A stretch of 64,000 nt of DNA from DASZMX01 sp035551475 (GCA_035551475.1 DASZMX010000103.1:1-64000); one strand, 5' to 3'. Positions 1 to 8,582 are shown, counted from the stretch's first letter. A program made the numbers and translations. The notes: generated from the sequence alone by a model not told the origin.

Positions 1-399
1 CCGCACATGCCGCACCGCCACCCGTCCGTCTTCCGCCATTTTATGCACGATCTTCACCATGTCCTGGCGTCGTTCGGTGCTTAATTCCGGCAGCACGATG
101 CGGATAATCTTGCCTTGCACGGTCGGATTGATGCCGAGCGAGCTTTTCTGAATGGCTTTTTCGATGGGATGCACCGTGGCGACGTCCCAGGGTTGAATCA
201 TCAGGACGCGCGACTCGGGCGTGGTGATGCCGGCCAGTTCGCGAATGCGCATATTGGAGCCATAGACCTCCACCATGATATTCTCCACCAACACGGGGGA
301 AGCTTTTCCGGTGCGAATGCCGGAAAATTCATGCTGCACGACCTGTTCGGTCTTGATCATCTTCTCTTCTGCTTCCAATAGAATGTCATCGAGCACCAT
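1..399 (-). CDS. frr: Ribosome recycling factor, 3' end cut by window edge
   Basis: Translating the minus strand from the ATG at 399-397 gives a protein that begins MVLDDILLEAEEKM and contains GIRTGKASP, LAGITTPESR and LSTERRQDMVK, the hallmark blocks of ribosome recycling factor. RRF works with EF-G to split the post-termination ribosome in the cytoplasm. The first 133 codons are present and the rest (about 50 residues in the family) lies beyond base 1. It starts 37 bases after the trpD stop on the same strand, so the two may be cotranscribed. The gene is easy to miss because its frame runs off the window. Confidence 0.95.
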   Translation of the reverse strand, partial: MVLDDILLEAEEKMIKTEQVVQHEFSGIRTGKASPVLVENIMVEVYGSNMRIRELAGITTPESRVLMIQPWDVATVHPIEKAIQKSSLGINPTVQGKIIRIVLPELSTERRQDMVKIVHKMAEDGRVAVRHVR

Positions 400-436
400 A
401 AGCGGAGTTTAAGGTTCAATCTTCAAAGTTCAACTT

Positions 437-1513
437 TCAAAATTTTGCCGCCGCCAGCTCGGCCAGTTTTTGCGCCGCTTTCCCGGAGTCGATCACGTCC
501 CCCGCCATCTCCCACCCCTCGGCCAGCGAGCGCGCCTTGTGGGCCACAAAGAACGCGGCGCCGGCGTTGAGCAATACCGCATCCCGTTTGGGGCCGCGCT
601 CTTCCCCGCGCAAAATCCGGCGCACAATTTCGGCGTTGGCCGCGCGGTCGCCGCCAGTCAAATCCGCGATGGTGGCGGGTTGGAGGGGAAAGTCGTTCGG
701 GTCGAGGACCGAATTGGCAAAAGCATTGGCCTGATAAAACTCCGCCACGGTGTTCGCGCCGAGCGTGGAAAGCTCGTCGAGGTGTCGCACGCCCTCGGCG
801 CCGGGGACAGTTCCGCACACCACCATGGCGCGGCGCAAGCCGAGGGCTTGCAGCACGGACGCCACCGGCTCGCACAAGCGCGGCTGCGGCACCCCCATCA
901 GTTGCACGCTCGGCCGCGCTGGATTCAACAGCGGCCCCAAAAAGTTGAAGATCGTGCGCTGTCCGCGTTCCGCGCACATTTTGCGCGCGGGAGCAATCGC
1001 CTGGAACGCCGGATGATAATTGGGCGCGAAGAAAAAGGCAAAATGATGGTCCCGCAACGACGCCGCGGCCTGCGCCGGCGTCAAATCTATTTTAACGCCC
1101 AACGCTTCCAGCACGTCCGCGCTGCCCGCTTGCGAGGTGATGGCGCGATTGCCGTGCTTGGCCACCCGAATTTCCGCCGCAGCCGCCACCAGCGCGACGG
1201 TCGTTGAAATGTTAAAGGTGTTCAACCGGTCGCCGCCGGTGCCGCAAACATCGAGAATGTCGCCCGCGCGCGTGGCGTCATCGAGCGGCGGCGCAACCGA
1301 CAGCGCGCGCAAACCCCGCACGAACGCGGCAATTTCCTCCACCGTTTCGCCCTTGCCCGCCAGCGCGGTCAAAAACTCGGATTTGATTTCCGCCAGCACA
1401 TCGAGCGAAACCAATTCCGTCACCGCCAGCGCCACTTGTTCTTCCGACAAGGCCAGCCCGGCGGCTAATTGCGGGGTAAATTTCCGTAACACGCCCGCAG
1501 TGTATATTGTCAA
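437..1513 (-). CDS. trpD: Anthranilate phosphoribosyltransferase
   Basis: This enzyme transfers phosphoribose from PRPP to anthranilate, the second committed step of tryptophan synthesis. The 358-residue product has the helical N-terminal domain and then the PRPP site: DVCGTGGDRLNTFNIST, VAKHGNR, GSADVLEALG, and the metal-binding HLDELS. Length is slightly above the usual 340. The start is TTG at 1513, chosen because GAAGGA lies about seven bases upstream on the minus strand. A GTG at 1492 is in frame but has no such signal. The start region faces the divergent acyl-CoA synthetase gene. No other trp genes are in the window. Confidence 0.95.
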   Translation of the reverse strand: MTIYTAGVLRKFTPQLAAGLALSEEQVALAVTELVSLDVLAEIKSEFLTALAGKGETVEEIAAFVRGLRALSVAPPLDDATRAGDILDVCGTGGDRLNTFNISTTVALVAAAAEIRVAKHGNRAITSQAGSADVLEALGVKIDLTPAQAAASLRDHHFAFFFAPNYHPAFQAIAPARKMCAERGQRTIFNFLGPLLNPARPSVQLMGVPQPRLCEPVASVLQALGLRRAMVVCGTVPGAEGVRHLDELSTLGANTVAEFYQANAFANSVLDPNDFPLQPATIADLTGGDRAANAEIVRRILRGEERGPKRDAVLLNAGAAFFVAHKARSLAEGWEMAGDVIDSGKAAQKLAELAAAKF

Positions 1514-1557
1514 CCCGATCCTTCAATGTTAGCTTTTTCCGCGTGCCAGCCAAACCC

Positions 1558-3039
1558 GTGAATTTGCCCAGCGCCTTCTCCGCATCGGCCCGCCAAAACG
1601 CCGCCAAACCAGCCATCTTTTGGGGCGACGCGGAAATCCAATACCGCCAATTGGAGCGCCAGGTCCGCGGAGTCGCCCATGCGCTCCGCCACGATTTCGA
1701 GGTGCAAAAGGGGGATCGCGTCGGCATTTGGTTGAAGAATTGCCCGGAATTCGCCCCGGCCGTTTTCGGGATATTGGCGGTGGGGGCGGTGGTCGTGCCC
1801 ATCAACAATTTTCTCAAGCCGAACGAGGTGTCCTTCATCCTCGAGGATGGCGAGATAGACCTGCTGATCACCGACGCAAGCATGGAAGAAGCCACGGCGA
1901 AACTTCGTGAAGGTCGTCCCAGCTTGCGCCAGCTCCTCGTGGCGACGTTTCAGGAAAGCGACGAACCTTTCGCATCGCCCCCGCTCCTTTCATCGGATCT
2001 CGCGGTGATCATTTACACCTCAGGCACGACCGGCCATCCGAAAGGCGCGATGCTTTCGCACGGCAACTTATTGGCGAACGTCGAGAGTTGCCGCAAGGCG
2101 CTCGAAGCCGTAGGCGGAGATCGGTTCCTTCTGGCTCTGCCCATGTTCCATAGCTTTATGCTGACGGTCTGCGTTTTCCTGCCGCTGCTGGTGGGTGGAT
2201 CATTCGTGCTGGTTAAGACGCTGCATCCTCCCAAGAACATCGTGTTGGAAATCATGCAGAAACGCGTCACGCTGCTCCCGGCGGTGCCCCAATTCTTCCG
2301 CGCCCTGACCCATGGCGGCGTTCCGACCGATTTGCCGTTGCGCGTTTGCATCAGCGGCGGGGCGCCGTTGCCGGGCGAAATCCTCAAGGAATTTACCGCG
2401 CGTTTTCCGTTTCCCTTGTTGGAAGGCTACGGCCTCAGCGAAGCCAGCCCCGTTTGCTCGTTCAATCCCATCTGCGGCCCGTGGAAGTCCGGCTCGATTG
2501 GTGTCCCGATCGATGCGGTCGAAATGTCCGTGCAGGATGAAAACGGACGAATTCTCCCCGACGGCGAGACGGGCGAAGTGTGCGTGCGGGGGTCCAACGT
2601 GATGCTCGGATATTGGAACCAACCCGGCGAAACCGCCAAGGTTATGCGCGACCATTGGCTGCTCACCGGGGATGTGGGCCATCGCGATGCCGATGGTTAT
2701 TTCTACATCACCGACCGCAAAAAGGACATGCTCCTGGTCAACGGCATTAACGTCTATCCGCGCGAAGTGGAGGAAGTTCTTTATCAGTATCCCGGTGTGA
2801 AAGAAGCCGCCGTCATCGGGGTGATGGACACTCGCAAAGGCGAACAGCCGGTCGGTTTTATTTCCTGGCACGATGGAGCCGCCGGCGATCCGCAACTGGC
2901 CCTCGATTTTGCCCGCGAACGCCTCGCTGATTTCAAGGTTCCGCGCCGTCTGGAAGTCCTGCCGGCCCTGCCCAGAAATGCCACGGGCAAAATCCTTAAA
3001 ACCGAACTGCGCCGAATGATCGAAAGCGCGAAGGCCTGA
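1558..3039 (+). CDS. AMP-forming acyl-CoA synthetase (long-chain type)
   Basis: This is an ANL-superfamily ligase of about 493 residues that activates a carboxylic acid, probably a fatty acid, as acyl-AMP and then acyl-CoA. The P-loop motif IIYTSGTTGHPKG, the A5-type EGYGLSEASP, the hinge YITDRKKDML and the C-terminal catalytic lysine in NATGKILKTELRR are all present. The reading frame is open back to a TTG at 1507, which would overlap the divergent trpD start. GTG codons at 1543 and 1558 give the usual family N-terminus (MNLPSAFSASARQNAAKPAI). No start has a visible Shine-Dalgarno, so the choice is tentative. Acyl chain specificity cannot be read from sequence. Confidence 0.88.
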   Translation: MNLPSAFSASARQNAAKPAIFWGDAEIQYRQLERQVRGVAHALRHDFEVQKGDRVGIWLKNCPEFAPAVFGILAVGAVVVPINNFLKPNEVSFILEDGEIDLLITDASMEEATAKLREGRPSLRQLLVATFQESDEPFASPPLLSSDLAVIIYTSGTTGHPKGAMLSHGNLLANVESCRKALEAVGGDRFLLALPMFHSFMLTVCVFLPLLVGGSFVLVKTLHPPKNIVLEIMQKRVTLLPAVPQFFRALTHGGVPTDLPLRVCISGGAPLPGEILKEFTARFPFPLLEGYGLSEASPVCSFNPICGPWKSGSIGVPIDAVEMSVQDENGRILPDGETGEVCVRGSNVMLGYWNQPGETAKVMRDHWLLTGDVGHRDADGYFYITDRKKDMLLVNGINVYPREVEEVLYQYPGVKEAAVIGVMDTRKGEQPVGFISWHDGAAGDPQLALDFARERLADFKVPRRLEVLPALPRNATGKILKTELRRMIESAKA

Positions 3040-3092
3040 CTTTCTAATCCCAATCGCTTTACTCTGAAGGCTTTACGCGATCCAGTTACGAG

Positions 3093-3122
3093 TTGACGCC
3101 CTCCCGGCGCCGCCCCTAAACT
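3093..3122 (+). promoter_or_regulatory. Candidate sigma-70 promoter for the zinc-finger/NDK genes
   Basis: TTGACG at 3093-3098 and TAAACT at 3117-3122 are separated by 18 bases and lie about 48 bases before the ATG at 3170. Predicted from sequence only. Confidence 0.4.
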
Positions 3123-3169
3123 ATACCCATGCGACGAAGGCCGCCCGAAACGGTCCGCGCACCAATTTT

Positions 3170-3364
3170 ATGCCTGAAGGATATTGTGTTAAGTGCAAAG
3201 CGAAGAAGGAAATTGCAGACGCAGTCGAAGAGACGATGAAAAACGGACGAAAAGCAATCAAAGGCAAGTGCCCCACCTGCGGGGTCGTGATGTTTAAAAT
3301 TCTGGGAGGAAAATCAGCTCCCGTCGGCGCCGGCGCCACCAAAGCCTCCACCCCGACCAGTTAA
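3170..3364 (+). CDS. Small treble-clef zinc-finger protein (DUF5679 type)
   Basis: This 64-residue protein opens with CVKCKAKKE and has a second pair of cysteines in CPTCGVVMFKILG, giving a CxxC...CxxC zinc ribbon separated by a basic TMKNGRKAIKGK stretch. This pattern matches the DUF5679 family of short proteins, whose function is not established. The C-terminal tail is rich in Gly, Ala and Thr. It lies eight bases upstream of the nucleoside diphosphate kinase homologue on the same strand and probably shares its promoter. Confidence 0.8.
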   Translation: MPEGYCVKCKAKKEIADAVEETMKNGRKAIKGKCPTCGVVMFKILGGKSAPVGAGATKASTPTS

Positions 3365-3372
3365 ACATCGCT

Positions 3373-4545
3373 ATGGCCCAGCAATTAGCTTACGTCATCA
3401 TCACTCCCTACACGCTGCACAAATCCCGCACCGGCGGGATTCTGGCGCGGCTGATCACACGCACTGGTTTGGAATTGGTCGCCGCGCGCATGTTCGCGCC
3501 CAGCCCGAATCTGGTGCAGCATTATTCCGAGGTCATTATTTCCGCCGCGGATGAACAGGACCGCCGCATCCAGGAGCTCATTCGCGATTATATTCTGCGC
3601 AACCTCGGGCCCGATCCCAAAACCCACCGCCCGCGACGCGTCATGGTGCTGCTCTTTCGCGGCGAGGAAGCTGTGCGCAAAGTGCGTTCCGTCGTCGGCA
3701 AATTTTCGCCCGACCGTCGCGGCGGGGAAACGATTCGCGACACGTATGGGGATTTGATCGTGGATGAGAACGGGCAGGTTCGTTATTTCGAGCCGGCCGT
3801 GCTCGCCGCTCCCACGGCGGAGGAATCCTCCATCAAACTCAAGCTCTGGGCCAGCTATTCGGACAGCGACGGCGGTGTGTTGGAAGACACGTTGCAATAT
3901 CCCTCCGGCGAAACACCGCAGCGCACGCTCGTGTTGATCAAACCGGACAACTTTCGTTTTGCCACGGGCCGTCCCGGCAATGTCATTGATTTTCTCTCCC
4001 GCACCGGGCTTTACATCGTTGGGATTAAAGTTCATCGCATGAGCGTCGCCCAGGCGGCCGACTTTTACGGGCCGGTTCGCGAGGTGTTGCGCACCAAGCT
4101 CAAGGACGTCGTCAGCGCGCGGGCCAAGGGCGCGTTGGAAAAAGAATTCGGCTTCAAAATTCCGGCCACGGAAGAGAAGCATCTCGGCGACGTGCTGGGC
4201 CCGGTTTTTGGCGACAACCAGTTCGACAATATTGTGCGTTTCATGTCCGGCCGCATTCCCAGCGAATGCGACGAACAAACGGCCAACCAGCCCGGCACCG
4301 AAAAGTGCATCGCGCTGGTTTATGAAGGCATCGAAGCCATCGGCAAAATTCGCGATGTCCTCGGGCCAACCGATCCGTCGAAGGCGCCGCCCGGCTCCAT
4401 CCGCCGCGAGTTTGGCCAGAACATCATGGTCAACGCCGCCCACGCCAGCGATTCCGAGGAGAGCGCGGAGCGCGAAATGAAAATCGTCCAGGTGGGCGAG
4501 AATAATTTCCGCGCGGTGGTGGAAGAATTCTATGGCAAAGTGTGA
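3373..4545 (+). CDS. Tandem nucleoside diphosphate kinase-like protein
   Basis: The 390-residue product contains two NDK folds. The C-terminal half (about 183-390) has the substrate motif IKPDNF at 189-194, a GSIRREFG segment at 341-348 and the catalytic NAAHASDSEESAERE block with the phospho-accepting histidine at 357, plus an insertion of about 60 residues between the two halves of the fold. The N-terminal half (about 5-160) is recognisable from GETIRDTYGDL at 118-128, but the equivalent of the histidine block reads YFEPAVLAAPTAEES and has no histidine, so it should be inactive. The active half probably exchanges gamma-phosphates among NTPs. The usual bacterial enzyme has one domain of about 140 residues. 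The role of the dead domain is unknown. Confidence 0.85.
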   Translation: MAQQLAYVIITPYTLHKSRTGGILARLITRTGLELVAARMFAPSPNLVQHYSEVIISAADEQDRRIQELIRDYILRNLGPDPKTHRPRRVMVLLFRGEEAVRKVRSVVGKFSPDRRGGETIRDTYGDLIVDENGQVRYFEPAVLAAPTAEESSIKLKLWASYSDSDGGVLEDTLQYPSGETPQRTLVLIKPDNFRFATGRPGNVIDFLSRTGLYIVGIKVHRMSVAQAADFYGPVREVLRTKLKDVVSARAKGALEKEFGFKIPATEEKHLGDVLGPVFGDNQFDNIVRFMSGRIPSECDEQTANQPGTEKCIALVYEGIEAIGKIRDVLGPTDPSKAPPGSIRREFGQNIMVNAAHASDSEESAEREMKIVQVGENNFRAVVEEFYGKV

Positions 4546-4603
4546 TGGGAACCATCTAGATTCTCCCCGTTCATTCGTCCGCAACTAGCAGGAACCCGGC
4601 GCC

Positions 4604-5320
4604 ATGCCCAAGCAAATTGCAGAAATGGTGGTGGAAACGGCGACCATGGAGCTGCCTGACACCAAAAGCGTCAAACTCCTTTGGCCGGAGGGTTATGATG
4701 TCGAATTCAAAACCGGCCAGTTCATCACCGTTTATTTTCCCGACGCGCCTGCTTACAAACGCGCCTATTCCCTCTCCTCCTGCGCGCTCGACCGGGGCCA
4801 TTTCGAAATCACCGTCAAACGGGACGGAAAAATGGGCACGCGCATTGTCGATTGGGTCAAGCCCGGCGACAAGCTGTGGGTGATCCCGCCGACCGGCCGG
4901 TTCCTTCCGGTTTTGGAAGAGCATAAGCACCTGATTTGCATCGCGGGCGGATCCGGCGTGACGCCTTTCCGCGCGTTTGGACGGGAAGCCACACGGCGCG
5001 GGATCAACACCAAGATCACCGTGCTCTACACCGTGCGCACCGCGTGCGACATTATTTTCAACGAGGAATTCCGGCAATTGGAGGCGCAGAATCCGCATTT
5101 CAAATTTCACGTCACCTGCACGCGCCTGTCCGCGGAAGACGCGTGGGTCGGGCGCCGCGGGCGCATTAATTCCGAATGGGTGCGCGAACATATCACCGAC
5201 TTGAATCACACCGTCTTTTACGCCTGCGGCCCCAATGCGCTCGTCGAAGCCACGGAAAAACTCGTGCTGGAAGAGCTGAAAGTTCCGAAGGAGCAAATCA
5301 AAACGGAGAAGTGGGGATGA
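4604..5320 (+). CDS. FAD-dependent NAD(P)H oxidoreductase, ferredoxin reductase family
   Basis: This 238-residue flavoprotein has the FNR fold without a fused iron-sulfur domain. The FAD-binding RAYSLSS motif is at about residues 56-62, the nicotinamide-binding GGSGVTPFRAFG at about 115-126, and the terminal YACGPNALVEA at about 206-216. Members move electrons between NAD(P)H and small redox proteins or partner oxygenases; the partner here is not visible. Its TGA overlaps the ATG of gcvT (ATGA), so the two are probably translationally coupled, which hints at a link with one-carbon or lipoamide redox chemistry. That link is inference. Confidence 0.85.
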   Translation: MPKQIAEMVVETATMELPDTKSVKLLWPEGYDVEFKTGQFITVYFPDAPAYKRAYSLSSCALDRGHFEITVKRDGKMGTRIVDWVKPGDKLWVIPPTGRFLPVLEEHKHLICIAGGSGVTPFRAFGREATRRGINTKITVLYTVRTACDIIFNEEFRQLEAQNPHFKFHVTCTRLSAEDAWVGRRGRINSEWVREHITDLNHTVFYACGPNALVEATEKLVLEELKVPKEQIKTEKWG

Positions 5321-6429
5321 AGCGGACGCCTCTTTTTCCGGCCCATCAAAAGCTCGGCGCGCGCTTGATCGAGTTCGGGGGCTGGGAAATGCCGGTTTTC
5401 TACACCAGCATCACCGAAGAGCATTTGGCCACGCGCCGGGCGGGCGGACTGTTTGATATTTCACACATGGGCGAATTCCTGGTTTCCGGGCCGGCGGCGG
5501 CGGAATTCTTAAATTTCGTCTTGACCAACGACATTGGCAAACTGCGCCCGGGTCTCGGGCAATACACCCTGCTTTGCCGCGAAACCGGGGGCGTCGTGGA
5601 CGACCTTTACGCCTATCAATTGGCGGACGCGGAATTCCTGCTCATCGTCAACGCGTCGCGCCTCGAGGATGATTTTGCGTGGCTGCAAAAACAATGGCGC
5701 GGCTGGACGCGGCGCGCGGAGGTCAAGCTGGAAAATCTCTCTGAGAAATACGGCGCGGTGGCCGTCCAAGGGCCGAAGGTGGCGCAATTTATCGACCAGG
5801 TTGCGCCGGCGACAGGCTTGAAAAAAAATGAAGTCGCGCCCGCGACTTTTCACGGCGAAACCGGTTATGTGTCGCGCACGGGCTACACGGGCGAGGATGG
5901 TTTTGAAATTGTCGCCCCGGCCAGCGTCATCGAAGGAATTTGGCATGCCTTGCTGGAAGCGGGCCGTCCGCATGGTTTAAAGCCGGCGGGATTGGGCGCG
6001 CGTGACACGTTGCGGACGGAAGTTTGTTATCCACTCTATGGCCAAGAGTTGGACGAAAATACCACGCCCTTGGAAGCAGGCTTGGGATTTTTTGTGGCGC
6101 TCGACAAACCCAATTTCATCGGCAAAGACGCCCTGCTCGCGCAAAAAGCCGCCGGGCCCACGCGCAAACTCGCCGCTTTCAAAATGCAGGGCCGCTGCGC
6201 CCCGCCCCGCCCCGGCTATCCGATTTGGACCTCCGGCAGTTCGGGGCCGATTGGCGTTGTGACCAGCGGGACGCAAAGCCCCTCCCTGAATCTAGGCATC
6301 GGCCTGGGATATGTCGCCCAAAACTTTTCCGTGCCCAACACCGCCATCGAAATTGAAATTCGCGGCCAACGCGCCCCGGCGCTCGTGGCGCCGCGTCCGC
6401 TTTACAAATCCTCCCCAGCCAAAACATAA
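5317..6429 (+). CDS. gcvT: Glycine cleavage system aminomethyltransferase (T protein)
   Basis: T protein releases ammonia from aminomethyl-lipoyl-H protein and makes 5,10-methylene-tetrahydrofolate. The 370-residue product shows FGGWEMPVFY, FDISHMGEF, GGVVDDLYAY, TGYTGEDGFEI, LGARDTLRTEVCYPLYG and FIGKDAL, all family hallmarks. The start is the ATG at 5317, inside the stop of the preceding reductase, with GGAG a few bases upstream. Its frame is open further upstream, but that extension runs through the reductase gene and has no family similarity. gcvH follows three bases later; gcvP and the L protein are not in this window. Confidence 0.96.
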   Translation: MKRTPLFPAHQKLGARLIEFGGWEMPVFYTSITEEHLATRRAGGLFDISHMGEFLVSGPAAAEFLNFVLTNDIGKLRPGLGQYTLLCRETGGVVDDLYAYQLADAEFLLIVNASRLEDDFAWLQKQWRGWTRRAEVKLENLSEKYGAVAVQGPKVAQFIDQVAPATGLKKNEVAPATFHGETGYVSRTGYTGEDGFEIVAPASVIEGIWHALLEAGRPHGLKPAGLGARDTLRTEVCYPLYGQELDENTTPLEAGLGFFVALDKPNFIGKDALLAQKAAGPTRKLAAFKMQGRCAPPRPGYPIWTSGSSGPIGVVTSGTQSPSLNLGIGLGYVAQNFSVPNTAIEIEIRGQRAPALVAPRPLYKSSPAKT

Positions 6430-6432
6430 AAT

Positions 6433-6813
6433 ATGAATGTTCCCGCGGACTTGAAATATGCCAAAAGCCACGAATGGCTGCGCGTCAAAGGCGACACCGC
6501 CACCGTCGGCATCACCGACCATGCCCAGCACGAATTGACCGACGTTGTTTTTGTCGAGACGCCGGCGCTCGGCCGCAAAATCAAGGCCGGAGAAGCCTGC
6601 GCCGTGGTCGAATCCGTCAAGACGGCCAGTGATATTTACGCGCCCGCCAGCGGCGAGATCACGGCTATCAATACGAAGCTGGCCGAGAAGCCTGAACTGG
6701 TGAACACCGATCCATACGGCGAGGGATGGATATTTGAGATCAAGCTCAGCCAACCCGCGGAGGCGGCGCAGCTCTTGGCCCCCGACGCCTACACGCGTCA
6801 AATCTCGGGCTGA
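6433..6813 (+). CDS. gcvH: Glycine cleavage system H protein
   Basis: H protein is the lipoylated carrier that shuttles the aminomethyl group between P, T and L proteins. The 126 residues contain YAKSHEWLRV, VGITDHAQHELTDVVFVE and the lipoylation site ESVKTASDIYAP with the modified lysine at 63, followed by GEITAINTKLAEKPELVN. It follows gcvT with a three-base gap, so the two form one transcription unit. It ends tail to tail, with no spacing, against the minus-strand secreted protein gene. Confidence 0.97.
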   Translation: MNVPADLKYAKSHEWLRVKGDTATVGITDHAQHELTDVVFVETPALGRKIKAGEACAVVESVKTASDIYAPASGEITAINTKLAEKPELVNTDPYGEGWIFEIKLSQPAEAAQLLAPDAYTRQISG

Positions 6814-8448
6814 TCAAGGTTGGGCGACGACCGCGCGGTAAAAATCCTGCGCATCGGTGGTGGCGGGAGCCGTGATAATCCGGTCGGGAGCCGGGTCGAA
6901 ATTTGTCACGACGTCCATCCAATTGGTTAGATCGGTCGAGACCTGCACGATATAGGTCACATTGCTTTGGCCGTGCAACGCGAAGGAAAGGCCATTGGTC
7001 AGCAACGGCTGTGATAATTGCGGCGCCTGCAATTGGCTCAAGGCTTGAATTCTGGCCAATCCCACAGTCGTGGACTGGTTCGTTCCCGGCGGCGAATAAG
7101 CGCGCCAAACTCCCGCCGTGAAATCCAATGCATACAAATTTCCCGCATTGTCCCAGGCCACATCCATGTACTGATGGTCCTCGCCCAGGCCGAAGCGTTT
7201 CACCAGGTGTCCATCGCCGGCTGCGAACAGGCTGACATTTCCACCCGAGAAAAATTCCGGATCATTCCCGTATCCGCGCACCGCCACCGCCACCAAAGAG
7301 CCTTGCCGGTTGATGTCCACGCCGTAGGCATTGGCCAGGTTGGTGTCGTCCGCGCCTAATTTCCATAAAGCCGCGGTTTCGGCGGGCGCGTTGTTGGTCT
7401 CCGGCGGGAAGCACAAAACGCGATTCGTGGGATTGGATCCGGCATCATCGGCATCCAGCGCATCCACCCGTTGAATGGTAAAAATGAATCCGTTGGTGGA
7501 TACAGCCACATCGTAAGGCGCCAAAGTCAAATCGGAATTGGTCGCCGCCACGACAATTTCCCCTGGGTCGCTTGGCGCCACTGTGCCGTCCTCCATCAGG
7601 TTCCACCGCAAAATGCCCAGGCTTTGAAACGTGGTCGCAGCATCCGCCATCCAAATCTGCGCATTGGTCCCGGAGCCGGTCACGAAGGGGCCGCTCAAGT
7701 CCACCGTGTTGGTCGGATAATTGTCGCCGCCCAGCGCCGCGATGCAGGTGTTGCTGGTGATGATCTCGTCAAACCCCAGCACGAAACCGCGCGAGCCGAG
7801 ATTCCAATCGTTGACATACACGATGTCATCGTCCGAGACGCAGAATTTCCACGGGCTCAATCCGTCGCCCGCCCAGGCATAGCCGCCCGTGCTGAAAGCG
7901 CCGTCTTCCGCCGGGCTGCCATCGGCGTTGAACTTGTAAATGCCGGTCGGCTGCAAGCCCTGGTTGTTGCCCACGAAAACGCGGCCATAATACGGGCTGT
8001 TGGTATTCTTATTGACATCAAGACCGCGCGGATTGTCCACTTCGAACGCGCTGCTGTCATCAGTGATGTTCGTCCAGTCCGCATAGCCCAGGGAGCTGGC
8101 GCTGATTTGCACGGCATAGAGCCCTTCGGCCACGCTGACGCCGTTGGAATTTCGTCCATCCCAGAAAATCTCGTTGACGCCTGCCAGCGCCCCCGGCTGC
8201 CCGCCCGCGGCGGTGAACGTCCGCAAAACATTGGAGCCGGCGCAAATCCGCGCCACCACCCCGCCCGTCGCCGGTTCATTTAGGATGTAGTTGATCCGCA
8301 CCGGGTAGCCCGGCGCCACCCAGCCATTGGTCAACGATCCGTCGAGATGAATGTCGGTCGCATAGACGTTGGCGTAAGTGGAAATTGGCCCGAAAACCAG
8401 CAGCGAAAGCCCTGCCCAAACAATTCCGTGGCATTGGCGAAGTTTCAT
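6814..8448 (-). CDS. Large secreted beta-rich protein, FlgD-Ig-like N-terminus
   Basis: The 544-residue product has an N-terminal signal sequence (hydrophobic WAGLSLLVFG, then STYANVYA as a cleavage region). Residues about 40-125 carry an Ig-like segment with RICAGSNVLRTF and VNEIFWDGRNSNGVSVAEG, the pattern of FlgD-type Ig domains. The middle has repeated NLYALDF- and GRVFVGNN-like strands, suggesting a beta-propeller. The last 70 residues form a module with VTYIVQVSTDLTNW and a terminal FYRAVV that recurs in other secreted proteins of this window. An exported, possibly surface-attached role is likely; the substrate is unknown. The start is ATG at 8448. Confidence 0.75.
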   Translation of the reverse strand: MKLRQCHGIVWAGLSLLVFGPISTYANVYATDIHLDGSLTNGWVAPGYPVRINYILNEPATGGVVARICAGSNVLRTFTAAGGQPGALAGVNEIFWDGRNSNGVSVAEGLYAVQISASSLGYADWTNITDDSSAFEVDNPRGLDVNKNTNSPYYGRVFVGNNQGLQPTGIYKFNADGSPAEDGAFSTGGYAWAGDGLSPWKFCVSDDDIVYVNDWNLGSRGFVLGFDEIITSNTCIAALGGDNYPTNTVDLSGPFVTGSGTNAQIWMADAATTFQSLGILRWNLMEDGTVAPSDPGEIVVAATNSDLTLAPYDVAVSTNGFIFTIQRVDALDADDAGSNPTNRVLCFPPETNNAPAETAALWKLGADDTNLANAYGVDINRQGSLVAVAVRGYGNDPEFFSGGNVSLFAAGDGHLVKRFGLGEDHQYMDVAWDNAGNLYALDFTAGVWRAYSPPGTNQSTTVGLARIQALSQLQAPQLSQPLLTNGLSFALHGQSNVTYIVQVSTDLTNWMDVVTNFDPAPDRIITAPATTDAQDFYRAVVAQP

Positions 8449-8486
8449 CTGCTCGAACCCATTTTGAGAATTGTCACAGAGGATAC

Positions 8487-8512
8487 GGCTTGATTCCGCC
8501 CTAGATCAAGCC
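8487..8512. promoter_or_regulatory. 8-bp inverted repeat upstream of the secreted-protein gene
   Basis: GGCTTGAT at 8487-8494 is exactly repeated in reverse complement as ATCAAGCC at 8505-8512, with a ten-base loop. It lies 38 bases upstream of the minus-strand start codon at 8448. A TATACT (minus strand, 8534-8529) further upstream could be a -10 box, which would place the repeat in the 5' leader. It could be an operator or an mRNA hairpin; nothing decides between them. Confidence 0.35.
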
Positions 8513-8553
8513 CTTTGTCCTCCTCATTAGTATAGTAGCCGAAAAAATAGGCG

Positions 8554-8582
8554 TTGACAGGTGGCAAGTGATGAATCAATCT
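8554..8582 (+). promoter_or_regulatory. Candidate promoter of the SAM-riboswitch operon
   Basis: A consensus TTGACA lies at 8554-8559, followed after 17 bases by a weak -10 (CAATCT, 8577-8582). This would start transcription near 8589, just ahead of the riboswitch. The -35 match is perfect and the -10 is poor. Confidence 0.45.

Noticed and set aside
3385..4584. 399-residue minus-strand ORF opposite the NDK-like gene
   Set aside because: It is His/Arg/Ala-rich without recognisable motifs and lies entirely within the well-supported plus-strand gene; such antisense frames are common in GC-rich DNA.
4546..5316. Glycine riboswitch for gcvT
   Set aside because: gcvT starts inside the upstream gene, so there is no leader region, and no glycine aptamer core is visible.
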